A stretch of DNA of 39,596 bases from a virus. Position 1 is the first letter of the stretch. Each line of letters opens with the position of its first letter. Made by a program: the position numbers and the translations under genes. Positions 8,493 through 17,089 of this stretch are shown piece by piece. The notes below the pieces were generated by a model that did not search any database, was not told the DNA's origin, and saw only the letters and a list, made by a program, of their open reading frames with translations. Location: positions 1 to 39,596 of the IMG/VR virus record IMGVR_UViG_3300028024_000018; one strand, 5' to 3'.

Positions 8493-10231
8493 TATTCGCC
8501 TCCAAAGATTGGTTTCATTAGAACGCCAGCTTTAACAAGCTGTTCGCGTTTCTTAGGGTCTTTCGCCATAGCCAATGCAGCCTGAATAGCCTTGTCATCA
8601 ACGTTCTTCTGGCTTGCGAATGCCGGGTTGATAAGCGGAGGCTTGTAGTCAACGAACTGCTTTTTCGCATCGTCAGCTACTTGCTGAATTGATGTACCCT
8701 TGCCGTAAGTCTTTTGCTGACCGTTGAGTGTGATCGTTGTTGGCTTTGTCAGGTCGGCTTCGTTACCACCGTTTGCAGAAACGTATGCAGCACGAGCCGC
8801 GTTATCAACTGAGTGGACGTTAGCCATGACCATGTTGAACGCGCTGCTCTGAAGCATCTGTTCTGGTGTTGAGTGACCAGGGTCGGCCTGTGTTTTCGTC
8901 AATTGCTTTTCGATGAACTGGTTTGGACGTGCGCCCGGTGGCAACAAAGACATTTCCTGCGTCACGTTCATGCGCTGGTACATCTGTCGAATAGTGGAGT
9001 TCTCGTTGAAGATACCCGCTGCTTCGTATGCCTTTTGCGCTGCTGCACCAAGAACACCGCCTTGATTGCTCAAGCTTGACAGCGCGTCTTTGGTTTGCAG
9101 AGCACCCATCAAGCCGGTGTATTGATGAACTTGGTCTTCTGCCTTTGCCTGCGCTTCGTGATATGGCTGCACTGCCTTGGAAATTTCCGCTGGAGGCATA
9201 CCACCTGTTTGTGTTGTCGTAACGTTTGGCTGACCATCCTTGCCAGTGCCGCTGTAGACGTTCACGTTGTCGGTAATAGGCGTTGCCTTTGTAACCGATT
9301 GCGTACCGATCTTTGCTTGTGTGCCGGTACGTGGATTGAACGCATACACGTTACCCACGTCATCGTGATTCACGGTCAAATCTGGGAAGTAAGCCTTGAC
9401 GGTCTCAGCAGTACCGCCGTTTGCCAGAATGCCTTGTGGGGTGACGCCGCCTTGACCCGGAGTCGCCATGTACTTACGCAGCGTATCCAAGTTGTTGACC
9501 GTTTGATTGGTCTGGCGTGTGGTCGCGTTTGCCTTGTCGATATTTGCTTGAGCAAGCTGTGCTTGACGCTGATAGTTCAATCGAGCCATATCGTTTTGGA
9601 TCATTTGCTGATGCAGACTGTTGTATGTCTGCTGACCCTGCTGGATGCCCTTACCAACTGCTGAGAAACCTGAGGTTCCGTAGTTGGTGTTAGCGAGCAT
9701 TCCCGCACCAGCGCTCAACAGTGATGTGCCGAAAGCTGGATCACTCATTGTGCGGTCAAGAATCTTATGCAGATATTTTGCAACTGGCCCTTGGTCATCA
9801 GCACTGGTCGTTGCTGCGGTAGTGGCATCGCTAGATGTCGCACCAGCGTCAGTAGAAGCGTCACCAGTGCTTTGGCTAGCGTCGGTAGTGTCCGTGCTAG
9901 CATCCGCTTTAGAAGCGCTGGCAGCGTCTTCCTCTGCTGTCTGTGTTGCTGCATCGTCCGCTTTCTGTGAGTCGGTTGAGTAGCTTGGGTTCGCATCTGA
10001 ACCCACGTTCTTGCTGTCACCCTGTCCGAGTGAGTTCAACAGGCTTTGCGTAGTTGCATCTTGCAGAGGTTGTGTTGTTTCTGATGTTGAGTCAGGACCG
10101 GCAACACCCATCAATGCGGATAAGCCAGTTGTTGGAGCGTTCTGTTGCTGTAATAGAGCTTCCTGTTCTTCGTCGGTTAGCGTTGTTGGCAAACCGGAAG
10201 AACCGCCCAATAGAGATAGAAGTGAAGCCAT
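8492..10231 (-). CDS. Internal virion / DNA ejection protein
   Basis: A 579-residue protein. Residues about 90-145 are a low-complexity Asp/Ser/Thr/Ala linker. After it comes a helical region (Y-L-H-K-I-L-D-R-T-M-S-D-P-A-F-G-T-S-L-L-S-A-G-A-G-M-L-A) and a Gln/Asn-rich coiled stretch (Y-N-S-L-H-Q-Q-M-I-Q-N-D-M-A-R-L-N-Y-Q-R-Q-A-Q). Length, composition and location before the glucosaminidase protein fit podovirus ejection proteins. AAAGGA precedes the ATG. No enzymatic motif was found. Confidence 0.75.
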   Translation of the reverse strand: MASLLSLLGGSSGLPTTLTDEEQEALLQQQNAPTTGLSALMGVAGPDSTSETTQPLQDATTQSLLNSLGQGDSKNVGSDANPSYSTDSQKADDAATQTAEEDAASASKADASTDTTDASQSTGDASTDAGATSSDATTAATTSADDQGPVAKYLHKILDRTMSDPAFGTSLLSAGAGMLANTNYGTSGFSAVGKGIQQGQQTYNSLHQQMIQNDMARLNYQRQAQLAQANIDKANATTRQTNQTVNNLDTLRKYMATPGQGGVTPQGILANGGTAETVKAYFPDLTVNHDDVGNVYAFNPRTGTQAKIGTQSVTKATPITDNVNVYSGTGKDGQPNVTTTQTGGMPPAEISKAVQPYHEAQAKAEDQVHQYTGLMGALQTKDALSSLSNQGGVLGAAAQKAYEAAGIFNENSTIRQMYQRMNVTQEMSLLPPGARPNQFIEKQLTKTQADPGHSTPEQMLQSSAFNMVMANVHSVDNAARAAYVSANGGNEADLTKPTTITLNGQQKTYGKGTSIQQVADDAKKQFVDYKPPLINPAFASQKNVDDKAIQAALAMAKDPKKREQLVKAGVLMKPIFGGE

Positions 10232-10275
10232 TCGTGAATCCTTTCTTGTTCTTGTTATTTATTTCAGATGGGGAA

Positions 10276-10662
10276 TCAGAACGGCCCCACAATGCTGTAC
10301 GTTGCTGTGAACACTGGGGCGTTAGTTGATCCCGCTGTACCTGCTTGCGTGCATACCCAACCCATCAAGACATAGTTGTGTCCATTAGCAGCGACAACAG
10401 ATGGATTGGTGAACGGGATATAGTCGCCCTTGCCATAATTCAGACCGGGTATGATCCCTGTGGGGTTTGTTGTCGTGCCACCAGTTGGAGGTGCGCTAGC
10501 TGCATTCCACTTCGCAGAGAGACGGCCGCTTGACAGCCCATCTAACTGGTCTGCCATGTTGTTCAACACAAGCAGCAGCGCATTGGGGTCTGTGAATGTG
10601 ACGGAGTTACCGTTGACACTCACAGTCTTGCTAGGTAATGTGATCTTTCCGATCTTAGCCAT
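10276..10662 (-). CDS. Small structural protein of the tail module
   Basis: A 128-residue protein of unknown function. The start (M-A-K-I-G-K-I-T-L-P-S-K-T-V-S-V-N-G-N-S-V-T-F) is beta-rich. It continues with P-N-A-L-L-L-V-L-N-N-M-A-D-Q-L-D-G-L-S-S-G-R-L, and the C-terminus is again beta-rich. Its ATG overlaps the stop of the upstream gp10-like gene at 10662, so the two are translationally coupled. The context suggests a tail or tail-needle accessory protein. The family is not recognised with confidence. Confidence 0.75.
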   Translation of the reverse strand: MAKIGKITLPSKTVSVNGNSVTFTDPNALLLVLNNMADQLDGLSSGRLSAKWNAASAPPTGGTTTNPTGIIPGLNYGKGDYIPFTNPSVVAANGHNYVLMGWVCTQAGTAGSTNAPVFTATYSIVGPF

Positions 10663-12158
10663 TAATTTCTACCTCTTGATACGAGCAGCGGATACCACAA
10701 CATCAACTCGAAGTCTCCGTTGAATGTAAGTATCAGGTTATGCCAGCGGGCACTCTGTCCAATGTCGAAACGTGCATCTGAAGCGACAAACGGCCCTGTG
10801 TTTGAGTTTGCGATTAGCGTTGGGTCTGTAGTACCCAATGTTGATCGTCCTTGCCATACCGCAGAACCCGAAGCAGGCTCTAGATAGAAGCGCATCTTGA
10901 ATTGCTGCATGGACGTGTACATCAGGTCATCGCCAAAAGCGTTTGTCGTAATGGTCGCTCCCGTTGAAGTACCTGCAAGTGCCATCAACGTGTTTGTGGT
11001 GTCGAAGAAGCCGGGTGTTACTCGGAACTTGATCCAATACGAAGAGTCGTATGAGACGTTTGGCAGGTTCTGCCATTGGTTCCACAGCGTACCCAAGCCG
11101 TTATATGTGATCTGACCGTTCAGAATCTGCACAAAGCCTTGCATACGCAAGTCCATACGGCCCCACGTCTGCGTTGACCAGTTATAGGTAATGCAGGTGT
11201 CGATTGTTCCGTCTTGCGAATCGTTAGAAACAAACGCCCAATAGATGACGCGCTGTTCTTGGTCATAGAACGAACTCATCTTGTCTTTGTAGTTCGGATT
11301 GAGCTTGTTAAAGAACCAGCGACGCACGTTCGCACCGACAGGTGTTGGCAAACCGTTCAACTGGTATTCGTAGAAGTCGTCCGTACCTACGAAGTACAGC
11401 GCATTGCCAGTTGACACGACTGCCTCTTGACAAGGCGCACCAATGTTCTTCGTAATGGCTTGCCAGCCCCAGTTTGTTGGGTAGCCCATCTGCGTGCCGA
11501 CATACATGGCGCTGCTCTTGAACAGAATTGCGTTGTTACCCAAGCACGCACCCGCTGTAATGCCACCGGGCGTATCGAGCAATCGCCCATACGCTGACAG
11601 TGATTGCAAGTTGGTTGTATCCCATTGGGTATGGTCGTAGACGCCAGAGCAATACCAAGCATCAGGTGTCGCTGCGGCAGCAGGCGCTGAGTTGTTGCAG
11701 ACGAACACTTGTCCGTTCGCAACGAAGATCACCTTGCCAGTTGGTGAGTTTGGAACGTCAGCGAATGCGCCATCTAAGGCAGCTTGTAATGGTGTAGTAC
11801 CGTTGACAGCTAGTGACTCGTTGCCGAACGCAGCAAAGCGCCATTGAGAGCTTGTACCCAATGAGTAACCCGCTGTTCTGCTTTGATCAACCCAAACATT
11901 ACTCACGTTCTCGTAAATCTTGCTTGCTGTTGCTGCGAACTGGCGGTCTGTGCCGTTCAATCTGGCAATGAGTGCGCTACCTAATACTGGTGCCGCTAAT
12001 GTTGAGAGACCACCGTTGACAGGACTGGCTGCGCCCTTGAACCCGATCAATGTCGGGATAACGTTGTTGCAGCTTTGGAAAATGCCCGGTGTGCTCGGAT
12101 CGAGGTCAGGTGCGAAGCCAACTACCTTTTGTGGTTCAATGTCTAGTTTCTTTGCCAT
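10662..12158 (-). CDS. Tail hub / packaged-DNA stabilisation-like protein (P22 gp10 type)
   Basis: A 498-residue protein. The opening (V-V-G-F-A-P-D-L-D-P-S-T-P-G-I-F-Q-S-C-N-N-V-I-P-T-L-I-G-F-K-G), followed by repeated beta-strand blades with W and F (W-V-D-Q-S-R, W-R-F-A-A-F-G-N, W-G-W-Q-A-I), resembles P22 gp10 and related tail proteins that plug the portal after packaging. The C-terminal third (about 365-480) looks like a jelly-roll domain. It lies immediately after the adaptor gene, as expected for an outside-in assembly order. The family call is by pattern and context. Confidence 0.75.
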   Translation of the reverse strand: MAKKLDIEPQKVVGFAPDLDPSTPGIFQSCNNVIPTLIGFKGAASPVNGGLSTLAAPVLGSALIARLNGTDRQFAATASKIYENVSNVWVDQSRTAGYSLGTSSQWRFAAFGNESLAVNGTTPLQAALDGAFADVPNSPTGKVIFVANGQVFVCNNSAPAAAATPDAWYCSGVYDHTQWDTTNLQSLSAYGRLLDTPGGITAGACLGNNAILFKSSAMYVGTQMGYPTNWGWQAITKNIGAPCQEAVVSTGNALYFVGTDDFYEYQLNGLPTPVGANVRRWFFNKLNPNYKDKMSSFYDQEQRVIYWAFVSNDSQDGTIDTCITYNWSTQTWGRMDLRMQGFVQILNGQITYNGLGTLWNQWQNLPNVSYDSSYWIKFRVTPGFFDTTNTLMALAGTSTGATITTNAFGDDLMYTSMQQFKMRFYLEPASGSAVWQGRSTLGTTDPTLIANSNTGPFVASDARFDIGQSARWHNLILTFNGDFELMLWYPLLVSRGRN

Positions 12159-12167
12159 TGAACCGCC

Positions 12168-12785
12168 TTAGTAAGAACGCTTGCGAACAAGCTTTGTCTT
12201 TTGTGGCAGCATGGCTACGCGTGACGCTTGCTTTGCTGAGTCGAGAGCGTTTGACAACATGCCCGCCCATACTTGAATGCGTTCGTCATCCATTACGTAT
12301 GGCTCTGATTCAAGGAGCGTTGCGTACAGATAGATGTTGGGATAGTCTTCCAACAGCCAATTGCTTTCGTTTGTCTCGCTCAACGGTTGCAATTGCTGGT
12401 AGTAATAGACCACCAGTTGGTCTTGTCCGTTTGTCTGAGTCTGCAAGTACAGCTTTCCGCCGAGAATCGTGAACTTCATCGCGTTGTAGCGAGTGTTCTC
12501 AACATCGATACTTTCTGGTGCGATGAAGCTGAGGGTGCGGGTGCCGTATGTGCAGCGGACCATTGCGCCGAAGTCAGACGGCAAGCTGAGAACGTTTGTG
12601 CCTACTGCGGGTGTGATGATGTATGGCGCTGCCACTTGCTGTGGCATGGTCATAATCAAGTCACGCAGACGTACTTCAGCGTTCTTGATGAACAGTGGGA
12701 TTCTGTCCGCTAGGTCGGCACGCTGTAGATACGTGCCAACGACCTTCATCAACTCATCGTATGAGTCGGTTGTGTATATTGCCAA
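12168..12785 (-). CDS. Head-tail adaptor (SU10/gp4-like)
   Basis: A 205-residue protein. The N-terminus (Y-T-T-D-S-Y-D-E-L-M-K-V-V-G-T-Y-L-Q-R-A-D-L-A-D-R-I-P-L-F-I-K-N-A-E-V-R-L-R) is the typical helical opening of podovirus adaptor proteins that bind beneath the portal. A central beta domain (L-P-S-D-F-G-A-M-V-R-C-T-Y) and a C-terminal helical tail follow. GGTGAA lies before the ATG. The SU10-type capsid gene nearby supports the same lineage. Confidence in an adaptor role is good; it could also be labelled tail tubular protein A-like. Confidence 0.82.
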   Translation of the reverse strand: MAIYTTDSYDELMKVVGTYLQRADLADRIPLFIKNAEVRLRDLIMTMPQQVAAPYIITPAVGTNVLSLPSDFGAMVRCTYGTRTLSFIAPESIDVENTRYNAMKFTILGGKLYLQTQTNGQDQLVVYYYQQLQPLSETNESNWLLEDYPNIYLYATLLESEPYVMDDERIQVWAGMLSNALDSAKQASRVAMLPQKTKLVRKRSY

Positions 12786-12826
12786 TTTTTCACCTTGTTC
12801 TTATTATTGTTGGTGAGGTAATGCTG

Positions 12827-13144
12827 TTACTTCTTTGTGAAGTACGGGTTGATCACGAATGCCTGCAAGTTTGGATCAGCCATCATGCGCTGAACGTGCT
12901 TGGACTTGTCCGCTTCAAACTCCGCTACTGTCACGTCGTATGCTTGCAGATACGCTGTAATGGCTGCTGCTGGAAAGTGTGCGAGGTGTCGCAGGTTCTT
13001 GCCATATGTTGCTTGACCGCCAATGTCGTTACGGATGGCCTTTGCTTCTTCAAGCTCCTTGGTAACGTCCGTGCTCTTCTCGACAAACAGTGTGTAGCCG
13101 CTAACGTCCTTGGTTACTCCAACATTTACTTTACTTCTGTCCAT
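12827..13144 (-). CDS. Small head-region protein, unknown function
   Basis: A 105-residue protein (M-D-R-S-K-V-N-V-G-V-T-K-D-V-S-G-Y-T-L-F-V-E-K-S-T-D-V-T-K-E-L-E-E-A-K-A-I). It has an N-terminal beta section followed by helices with several His and Asp. It overlaps the preceding gene by 14 bp and is separated from the adaptor by about 40 bp. Podoviruses often carry one or two such genes between portal and adaptor. No domain was recognised. Confidence 0.75.
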   Translation of the reverse strand: MDRSKVNVGVTKDVSGYTLFVEKSTDVTKELEEAKAIRNDIGGQATYGKNLRHLAHFPAAAITAYLQAYDVTVAEFEADKSKHVQRMMADPNLQAFVINPYFTKK

Positions 13145-13418
13145 TCTTTACTCGCTTTGCTTTTGTCTCTTTTGCTGCTGTTCCTGCGTTTGCGGTTACG
13201 AGCAGCTTCTTCTTAAGCTCGCGGATTGCGCGAGTCATGTACCACTTTGCCTCACGCTCTTCCGGGTTCTGTGCTTCAACCATTGCGTTTGTTGCCGCTT
13301 GCTCAATCTCGTCAAGCGCCTTCATAAGCAATGGGTTTTGCAGCAGAGAGCGAGCGTTGTCGCCCTCGTAAATTGCTGCGTCTAGTTGGCCGTCTGATGC
13401 GGCATTGATAACTGTCAT
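13131..13418 (-). CDS. Small helical head-region protein
   Basis: A 95-residue, mostly helical, basic-tailed protein. The segment A-R-S-L-L-Q-N-P-L-L-M-K-A-L-D-E-I-E-Q-A-A-T-N-A-M, then N-P-E-E-R-E-A-K-W-Y-M-T-R-A-I-R-E-L-K-K-K-L, is a pattern I know from small conserved genes beside podovirus portal genes. Their role is not known to me. The Lys-rich C-terminus (K-A-K-R-V-K-N-G-Q-K) overlaps the next gene's start. It follows the portal stop by 9 bp. Confidence 0.78.
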   Translation of the reverse strand: MTVINAASDGQLDAAIYEGDNARSLLQNPLLMKALDEIEQAATNAMVEAQNPEEREAKWYMTRAIRELKKKLLVTANAGTAAKETKAKRVKNGQK

Positions 13419-13427
13419 GTTCTAACC

Positions 13428-15986
13428 TTATTGTTCTAGTGAATCTTGTCCAGCTTGATCAGGCGCATGGGGATCTGGAGCGTTGCTGATAGTGCTCATC
13501 AGGTTGTCCATCTCTCCGCTCATTTGCATGTTGATGCCAGTAAGCGCTGTCGAGAATGCTTGCTCTGTAGACTGGAATGTCTCAGCGAACATTGCTTGCT
13601 CAGCTTCAGGTGAAACACCAGCCTGGAACGCCGCTTGCTCACGCTGTGCAGAGATAGCGAGGATCGCTTTCAACTGCTCGATTTCCTTTTGCTTCTCTAG
13701 CAACTGCATCTTCAGTTGGAAGTCCATGTGGCGCTGCTCATTGTCTGACTTAGCCTGCGCAGTAATACGCATCGCATCCAATTGCGCTTGGCGCTCTTGT
13801 CGCTGCTGGTCTGCTTGTGCCTTTTGCTGCTGGATTTGCACTTGAGCTTGCATATCTGGCGACATCTGTGGAGGTGGCAATTGTGGAGTTGGTGAAGTTG
13901 GCTTGTGAACAAACTCGCCCACGTTCGCAACACCCAAAGCGCTCAACAAACGTTCGACCGTGTTGTACATAAGGTTCAAATCGGCCATGCCTGTATGCTG
14001 TTGCAGCGCTTGCATTTGCAGGCTCAATACCTGCTGCATAGCCGCTACTGTGCGTGATTGGTCGCCTGTTCCCAGACCAACTTGAACGTCCAAGTCGTAT
14101 TGGTTTCGTGCGTCTGTTGGATCGGCTTCCATTGTTTGACCATTCATGCGAACTTGCATGATCTCGTCTGGATGCTCTGCTAACAGCTTCTGAATACGGA
14201 TGGCGCCTGGCTTAACACCAGTCTCTGCAAAGTGACGTGCGATAAGCTTTGTGCGTGACTCTGAACGGTCTGTCATTGCCAGATAGCCGGTAGCAGTCTC
14301 GTTCACGATATCCGCATCGTTACCGCGTGTCAGCTTCTGTACGCCTGTGTGCTCTTGCTTGATTGTGTCGAACAGTTCTAGCAACTGGATCGAGGATGCG
14401 ACATCACCGCTGCTGTTAGGAACGACACCAACCGCTTCGTTACCGTTGCCATCTACTGGCACGATTGAACCGGGGCCAATGTCAAGCACGTGAGTCAGAT
14501 CGACCTTGCTTGCATCAACCCACAAAGCTGCGTTTGAACCGTGGCTAATGTTGTCGATCATTGATCGCATTACTTGGGTATTCTGCTTCTGTACGTTGAT
14601 CGCCAGTTCTGCAACGCTTAGACCGAACAATGAGTGCTGGATAGGCACGCTGGTCATAACGCAGAACGGATTGCCATCGCATGGCTCGTTAAGCAAGATG
14701 GTGTTCCCTGCTTTCATAATCTTGCGCCACTCGGCAATACCGTCGCCGTCATAGTCCATTAGCAGGTATGCTTCGACAACGAGCACTTCACGCAGACTTG
14801 CATCGCGGTCAGCATTTGCATAGTCAAACGCGTTGGCTTCGCCCATGCGGTTACGTGCGAGGTAGTATTCAGTCAGTGCTGGATCGTCTTCGCGGTCTTC
14901 AATGCTCTCTAGCAAGTCCTCGTCAAAGCCCATTACACGAAGGTCAGAGATTGTCATGCGTCGTGCGTGTGCAGCGTAGCGAGCGTCTTTGATGCGTCGT
15001 GCTGTTGGATCAACGAAGAACTCTTCCAGCGGAATGTTGATGATGCGGATACTTCCCTTCTTCCCATCAGGCACACGAACGATCTTAACGTCGTGCAGCA
15101 TTTGGCTGATGGCAGGAAGATTTGGATCGACTTGCGTGTTTGCAGCGATCTGCATGGGGTTAGCACCCGCTTGCGCTTGCTGTTGAATCTGTTGTGTTAG
15201 AGCAGGTGCTTGTTCGCCTTGTACATTGGCACCGACCATTGCCAAGCCGTGCTGTAGCGTGGTCAGTTCTTCAAGCTGTGGGTTTTGGTATTCTTTGTGA
15301 CCGATGATCTGGCATTCGCCAGCCATAGCTTCGAGAGCGATAGCACCAAACTCAAGGTCAGAGATGCCTTCGTAACGGGTTACTTCAGTCTTGCTATCTG
15401 GTTCCCAGAAAATCTTTACGATGCCACCCGGTGCGATCAATGCGTCACGAATCCATGTACGCATGACCTCGTAACCATCGTTCTGTTGCCATACGTGGTT
15501 GACCATTGCGTTGGTCATTTCCGCGGAGCGTTCTTGCGCGCTGTTACGAGCGATGAAGTCCACAATCTTTTGCGTACCGCAGAATGCTTCCACAAGCGGA
15601 CATTCGAGCCAGTACACGGTGTCTGCTACTGAGGTGTCTACAAAGTCTGAGCGACCTTCACCAGTTGGTTTGAAGTCTCCCTCTGGCTGTGCGAAGAAAT
15701 ACTCCATGCACTTTGTTGCTCGGTGCATGACTTTGTTGCGCACGTAGTCTTTAGCGCGTTCTTGGTACTGGTTTACAATCGAAAGAACTTCTTCCTCAGA
15801 CTTACGCTTACTACCTGTCTCGCCTGTGATATCAACAGACGCATCCATGACAGGACCGTTATCTTGTGGCAATACGCCGGGCAGGATATGAGACAGTTGG
15901 GCTTGCAACTGCTGCTTTACCAAGTCTTGGTCTGGTGCGTCTTGAGGGATGATTGTTGTTGGGCTTGTTGTTGTTTTTCTAGCCAT
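13428..15986 (-). CDS. Portal protein (P22/SU10-like)
   Basis: An 852-residue portal, the dodecameric ring through which DNA is packaged and ejected. The long N-terminal body has portal-like features: W-L-E-C-P-L-V-E-A-F-C-G, D-G-D-G-I-A-E-W-R-K-I-M (typical of P22_portal members), and S-L-F-G-L-S-V-A-E-L. The C-terminus (about 690-800) is a Gln/Ala-rich coiled coil that could form the long barrel inside the head. The length is larger than P22 gp1 (725). It is unusual in lying downstream of the capsid gene instead of directly after terL. A TAAATA-containing element (16022-16029) precedes it, so it may have its own promoter. Confidence 0.87.
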   Translation of the reverse strand: MARKTTTSPTTIIPQDAPDQDLVKQQLQAQLSHILPGVLPQDNGPVMDASVDITGETGSKRKSEEEVLSIVNQYQERAKDYVRNKVMHRATKCMEYFFAQPEGDFKPTGEGRSDFVDTSVADTVYWLECPLVEAFCGTQKIVDFIARNSAQERSAEMTNAMVNHVWQQNDGYEVMRTWIRDALIAPGGIVKIFWEPDSKTEVTRYEGISDLEFGAIALEAMAGECQIIGHKEYQNPQLEELTTLQHGLAMVGANVQGEQAPALTQQIQQQAQAGANPMQIAANTQVDPNLPAISQMLHDVKIVRVPDGKKGSIRIINIPLEEFFVDPTARRIKDARYAAHARRMTISDLRVMGFDEDLLESIEDREDDPALTEYYLARNRMGEANAFDYANADRDASLREVLVVEAYLLMDYDGDGIAEWRKIMKAGNTILLNEPCDGNPFCVMTSVPIQHSLFGLSVAELAINVQKQNTQVMRSMIDNISHGSNAALWVDASKVDLTHVLDIGPGSIVPVDGNGNEAVGVVPNSSGDVASSIQLLELFDTIKQEHTGVQKLTRGNDADIVNETATGYLAMTDRSESRTKLIARHFAETGVKPGAIRIQKLLAEHPDEIMQVRMNGQTMEADPTDARNQYDLDVQVGLGTGDQSRTVAAMQQVLSLQMQALQQHTGMADLNLMYNTVERLLSALGVANVGEFVHKPTSPTPQLPPPQMSPDMQAQVQIQQQKAQADQQRQERQAQLDAMRITAQAKSDNEQRHMDFQLKMQLLEKQKEIEQLKAILAISAQREQAAFQAGVSPEAEQAMFAETFQSTEQAFSTALTGINMQMSGEMDNLMSTISNAPDPHAPDQAGQDSLEQ

Positions 15987-16021
15987 GAATTCGGGTTTCC
16001 TTCCAAAGAGGCTTACCCCGT

Positions 16022-16033
16022 TATTTAGCTAGC
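16022..16033 (-). promoter_or_regulatory. CTAGCTAAATAA element upstream of portal
   Basis: The same 12-mer occurs upstream of terS (20181). Here it lies just past the capsid terminator and 36 bp before the portal ATG. No good -35 is visible at normal spacing. It may be part of a phage-specific promoter. Confidence 0.45.
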
Positions 16034-16045
16034 GCCCAAATGACG

Positions 16046-16065
16046 AAAGGGGCCGAAGCCCCTTT
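16046..16065 (-). terminator. Terminator after major capsid gene
   Basis: The leftward transcript folds into an 8-bp stem, AAAGGGGC / GCCCCTTT, closed by a UUCG tetraloop. It begins 23 bases beyond the capsid stop. The U-run is only three and lies within the stem, so partial read-through into the portal gene is likely. Confidence 0.7.
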
Positions 16066-16087
16066 GTGTGTCGAACGACCTACTGGA

Positions 16088-17056
16088 TTAGTAGCTGCTC
16101 AGATCGCGGATGATGAATGAACCTTCTTCAGCGCGAACTTCCAGTGTCAGTTCCCAGTTGACCATGTACTTGTCGTAAGTACCTGTACGTGCCAACTTTT
16201 CCATACCGACTGATTGCTTTTCAGCAACTGCGAATTGCTTCACGTCCAGACCGTATGCGTTTGTGCTGCCAACTTGTGCCAGAACAATGCTTGGAACGAT
16301 GCTGATTGGACCGAAGTCGGAGTCATATACGTCGATAGCTGTGTGGTAAACCTTGCTGTTTGAAGCAACGTCTTGGAACTTCTGCACACGCTCTTGGAAG
16401 CCTGATACTGTTGACTTGCCGAGTGGTGATACCAACAGTGTTGATACCTTGCCGCCCTTAACGAATGCCTTCTGCATACCAGCGATCAAGAGGTCTTCTG
16501 TCAATGGACGTGCTGTACCTGCTGTGACTGTTGGGTTTGCGAATGTTGTTGTTGAACGGTCGCCCGCAACAACTGAACCACCAACGCCGCACAAAGCGTT
16601 TGTTGTCAGGAAGCCTGCTGCACCCAGCATTTTGCGTGCTGTTACGTTGTCGCCAATCGCGCCTGCTGTACGCTCAAGCAATGTTGCTTCTGCGTCAAGC
16701 TTGATAGCCTTCATGTTGTTGTATGTCAGACGAGCAACTTCAGTCATACCAGCTTCGTCGGAAGCCTTCTGTGCGTCAGTAACTGCGAAGACCTTTTGCA
16801 GGTTCTGTGTGTAGTTACCAATACGTGAGACTGGTGCTTGTGCTTGTGGCACTGCGTCAACGTTTTCCAGAACAGCGTTGTTCAGGTTTGGTGTTGGGAG
16901 AGTGTCGTGCAGCCATTCGTGCAGGTTGTTGGTCGCTGATGTCTTGCCAGCGTTGTCCAAGAACCATGTGTCGTCTGGTGCAATGTTCCAAATTTGATCG
17001 CCCAAGTCTTCACGGTTGTGAATCTTTGCGTCGTATGATGTAACGATATTAGCCAT
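16088..17056 (-). CDS. Major capsid protein (SU10-type, HK97 fold)
   Basis: A 322-residue coat protein. The opening I-V-T-S-Y-D-A-K-I-H-N-R-E-D-L-G-D-Q-I-W, then P-D-D-T-W-F-L-D-N-A-G-K-T-S-A-T-N-N-L-H-E-W-L-H-D-T-L, matches the SU10_MHP family (I..P.dTpfl..ig...a.n..heW..D.L). Further family features are S-R-I-G-N-Y-T-Q-N-L-Q-K-V-F and a C-terminal domain rich in strands ending E-E-G-S-F-I-I-R-D-L-S-S-Y. AAAAGGAT precedes the ATG. It follows the scaffold-like gene and is followed by a terminator, consistent with high, discrete expression. Confidence 0.9.
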   Translation of the reverse strand: MANIVTSYDAKIHNREDLGDQIWNIAPDDTWFLDNAGKTSATNNLHEWLHDTLPTPNLNNAVLENVDAVPQAQAPVSRIGNYTQNLQKVFAVTDAQKASDEAGMTEVARLTYNNMKAIKLDAEATLLERTAGAIGDNVTARKMLGAAGFLTTNALCGVGGSVVAGDRSTTTFANPTVTAGTARPLTEDLLIAGMQKAFVKGGKVSTLLVSPLGKSTVSGFQERVQKFQDVASNSKVYHTAIDVYDSDFGPISIVPSIVLAQVGSTNAYGLDVKQFAVAEKQSVGMEKLARTGTYDKYMVNWELTLEVRAEEGSFIIRDLSSY

Positions 17057-17089
17057 TTTTTATCCTTTTTATTGTTGGCTGATGGTTTT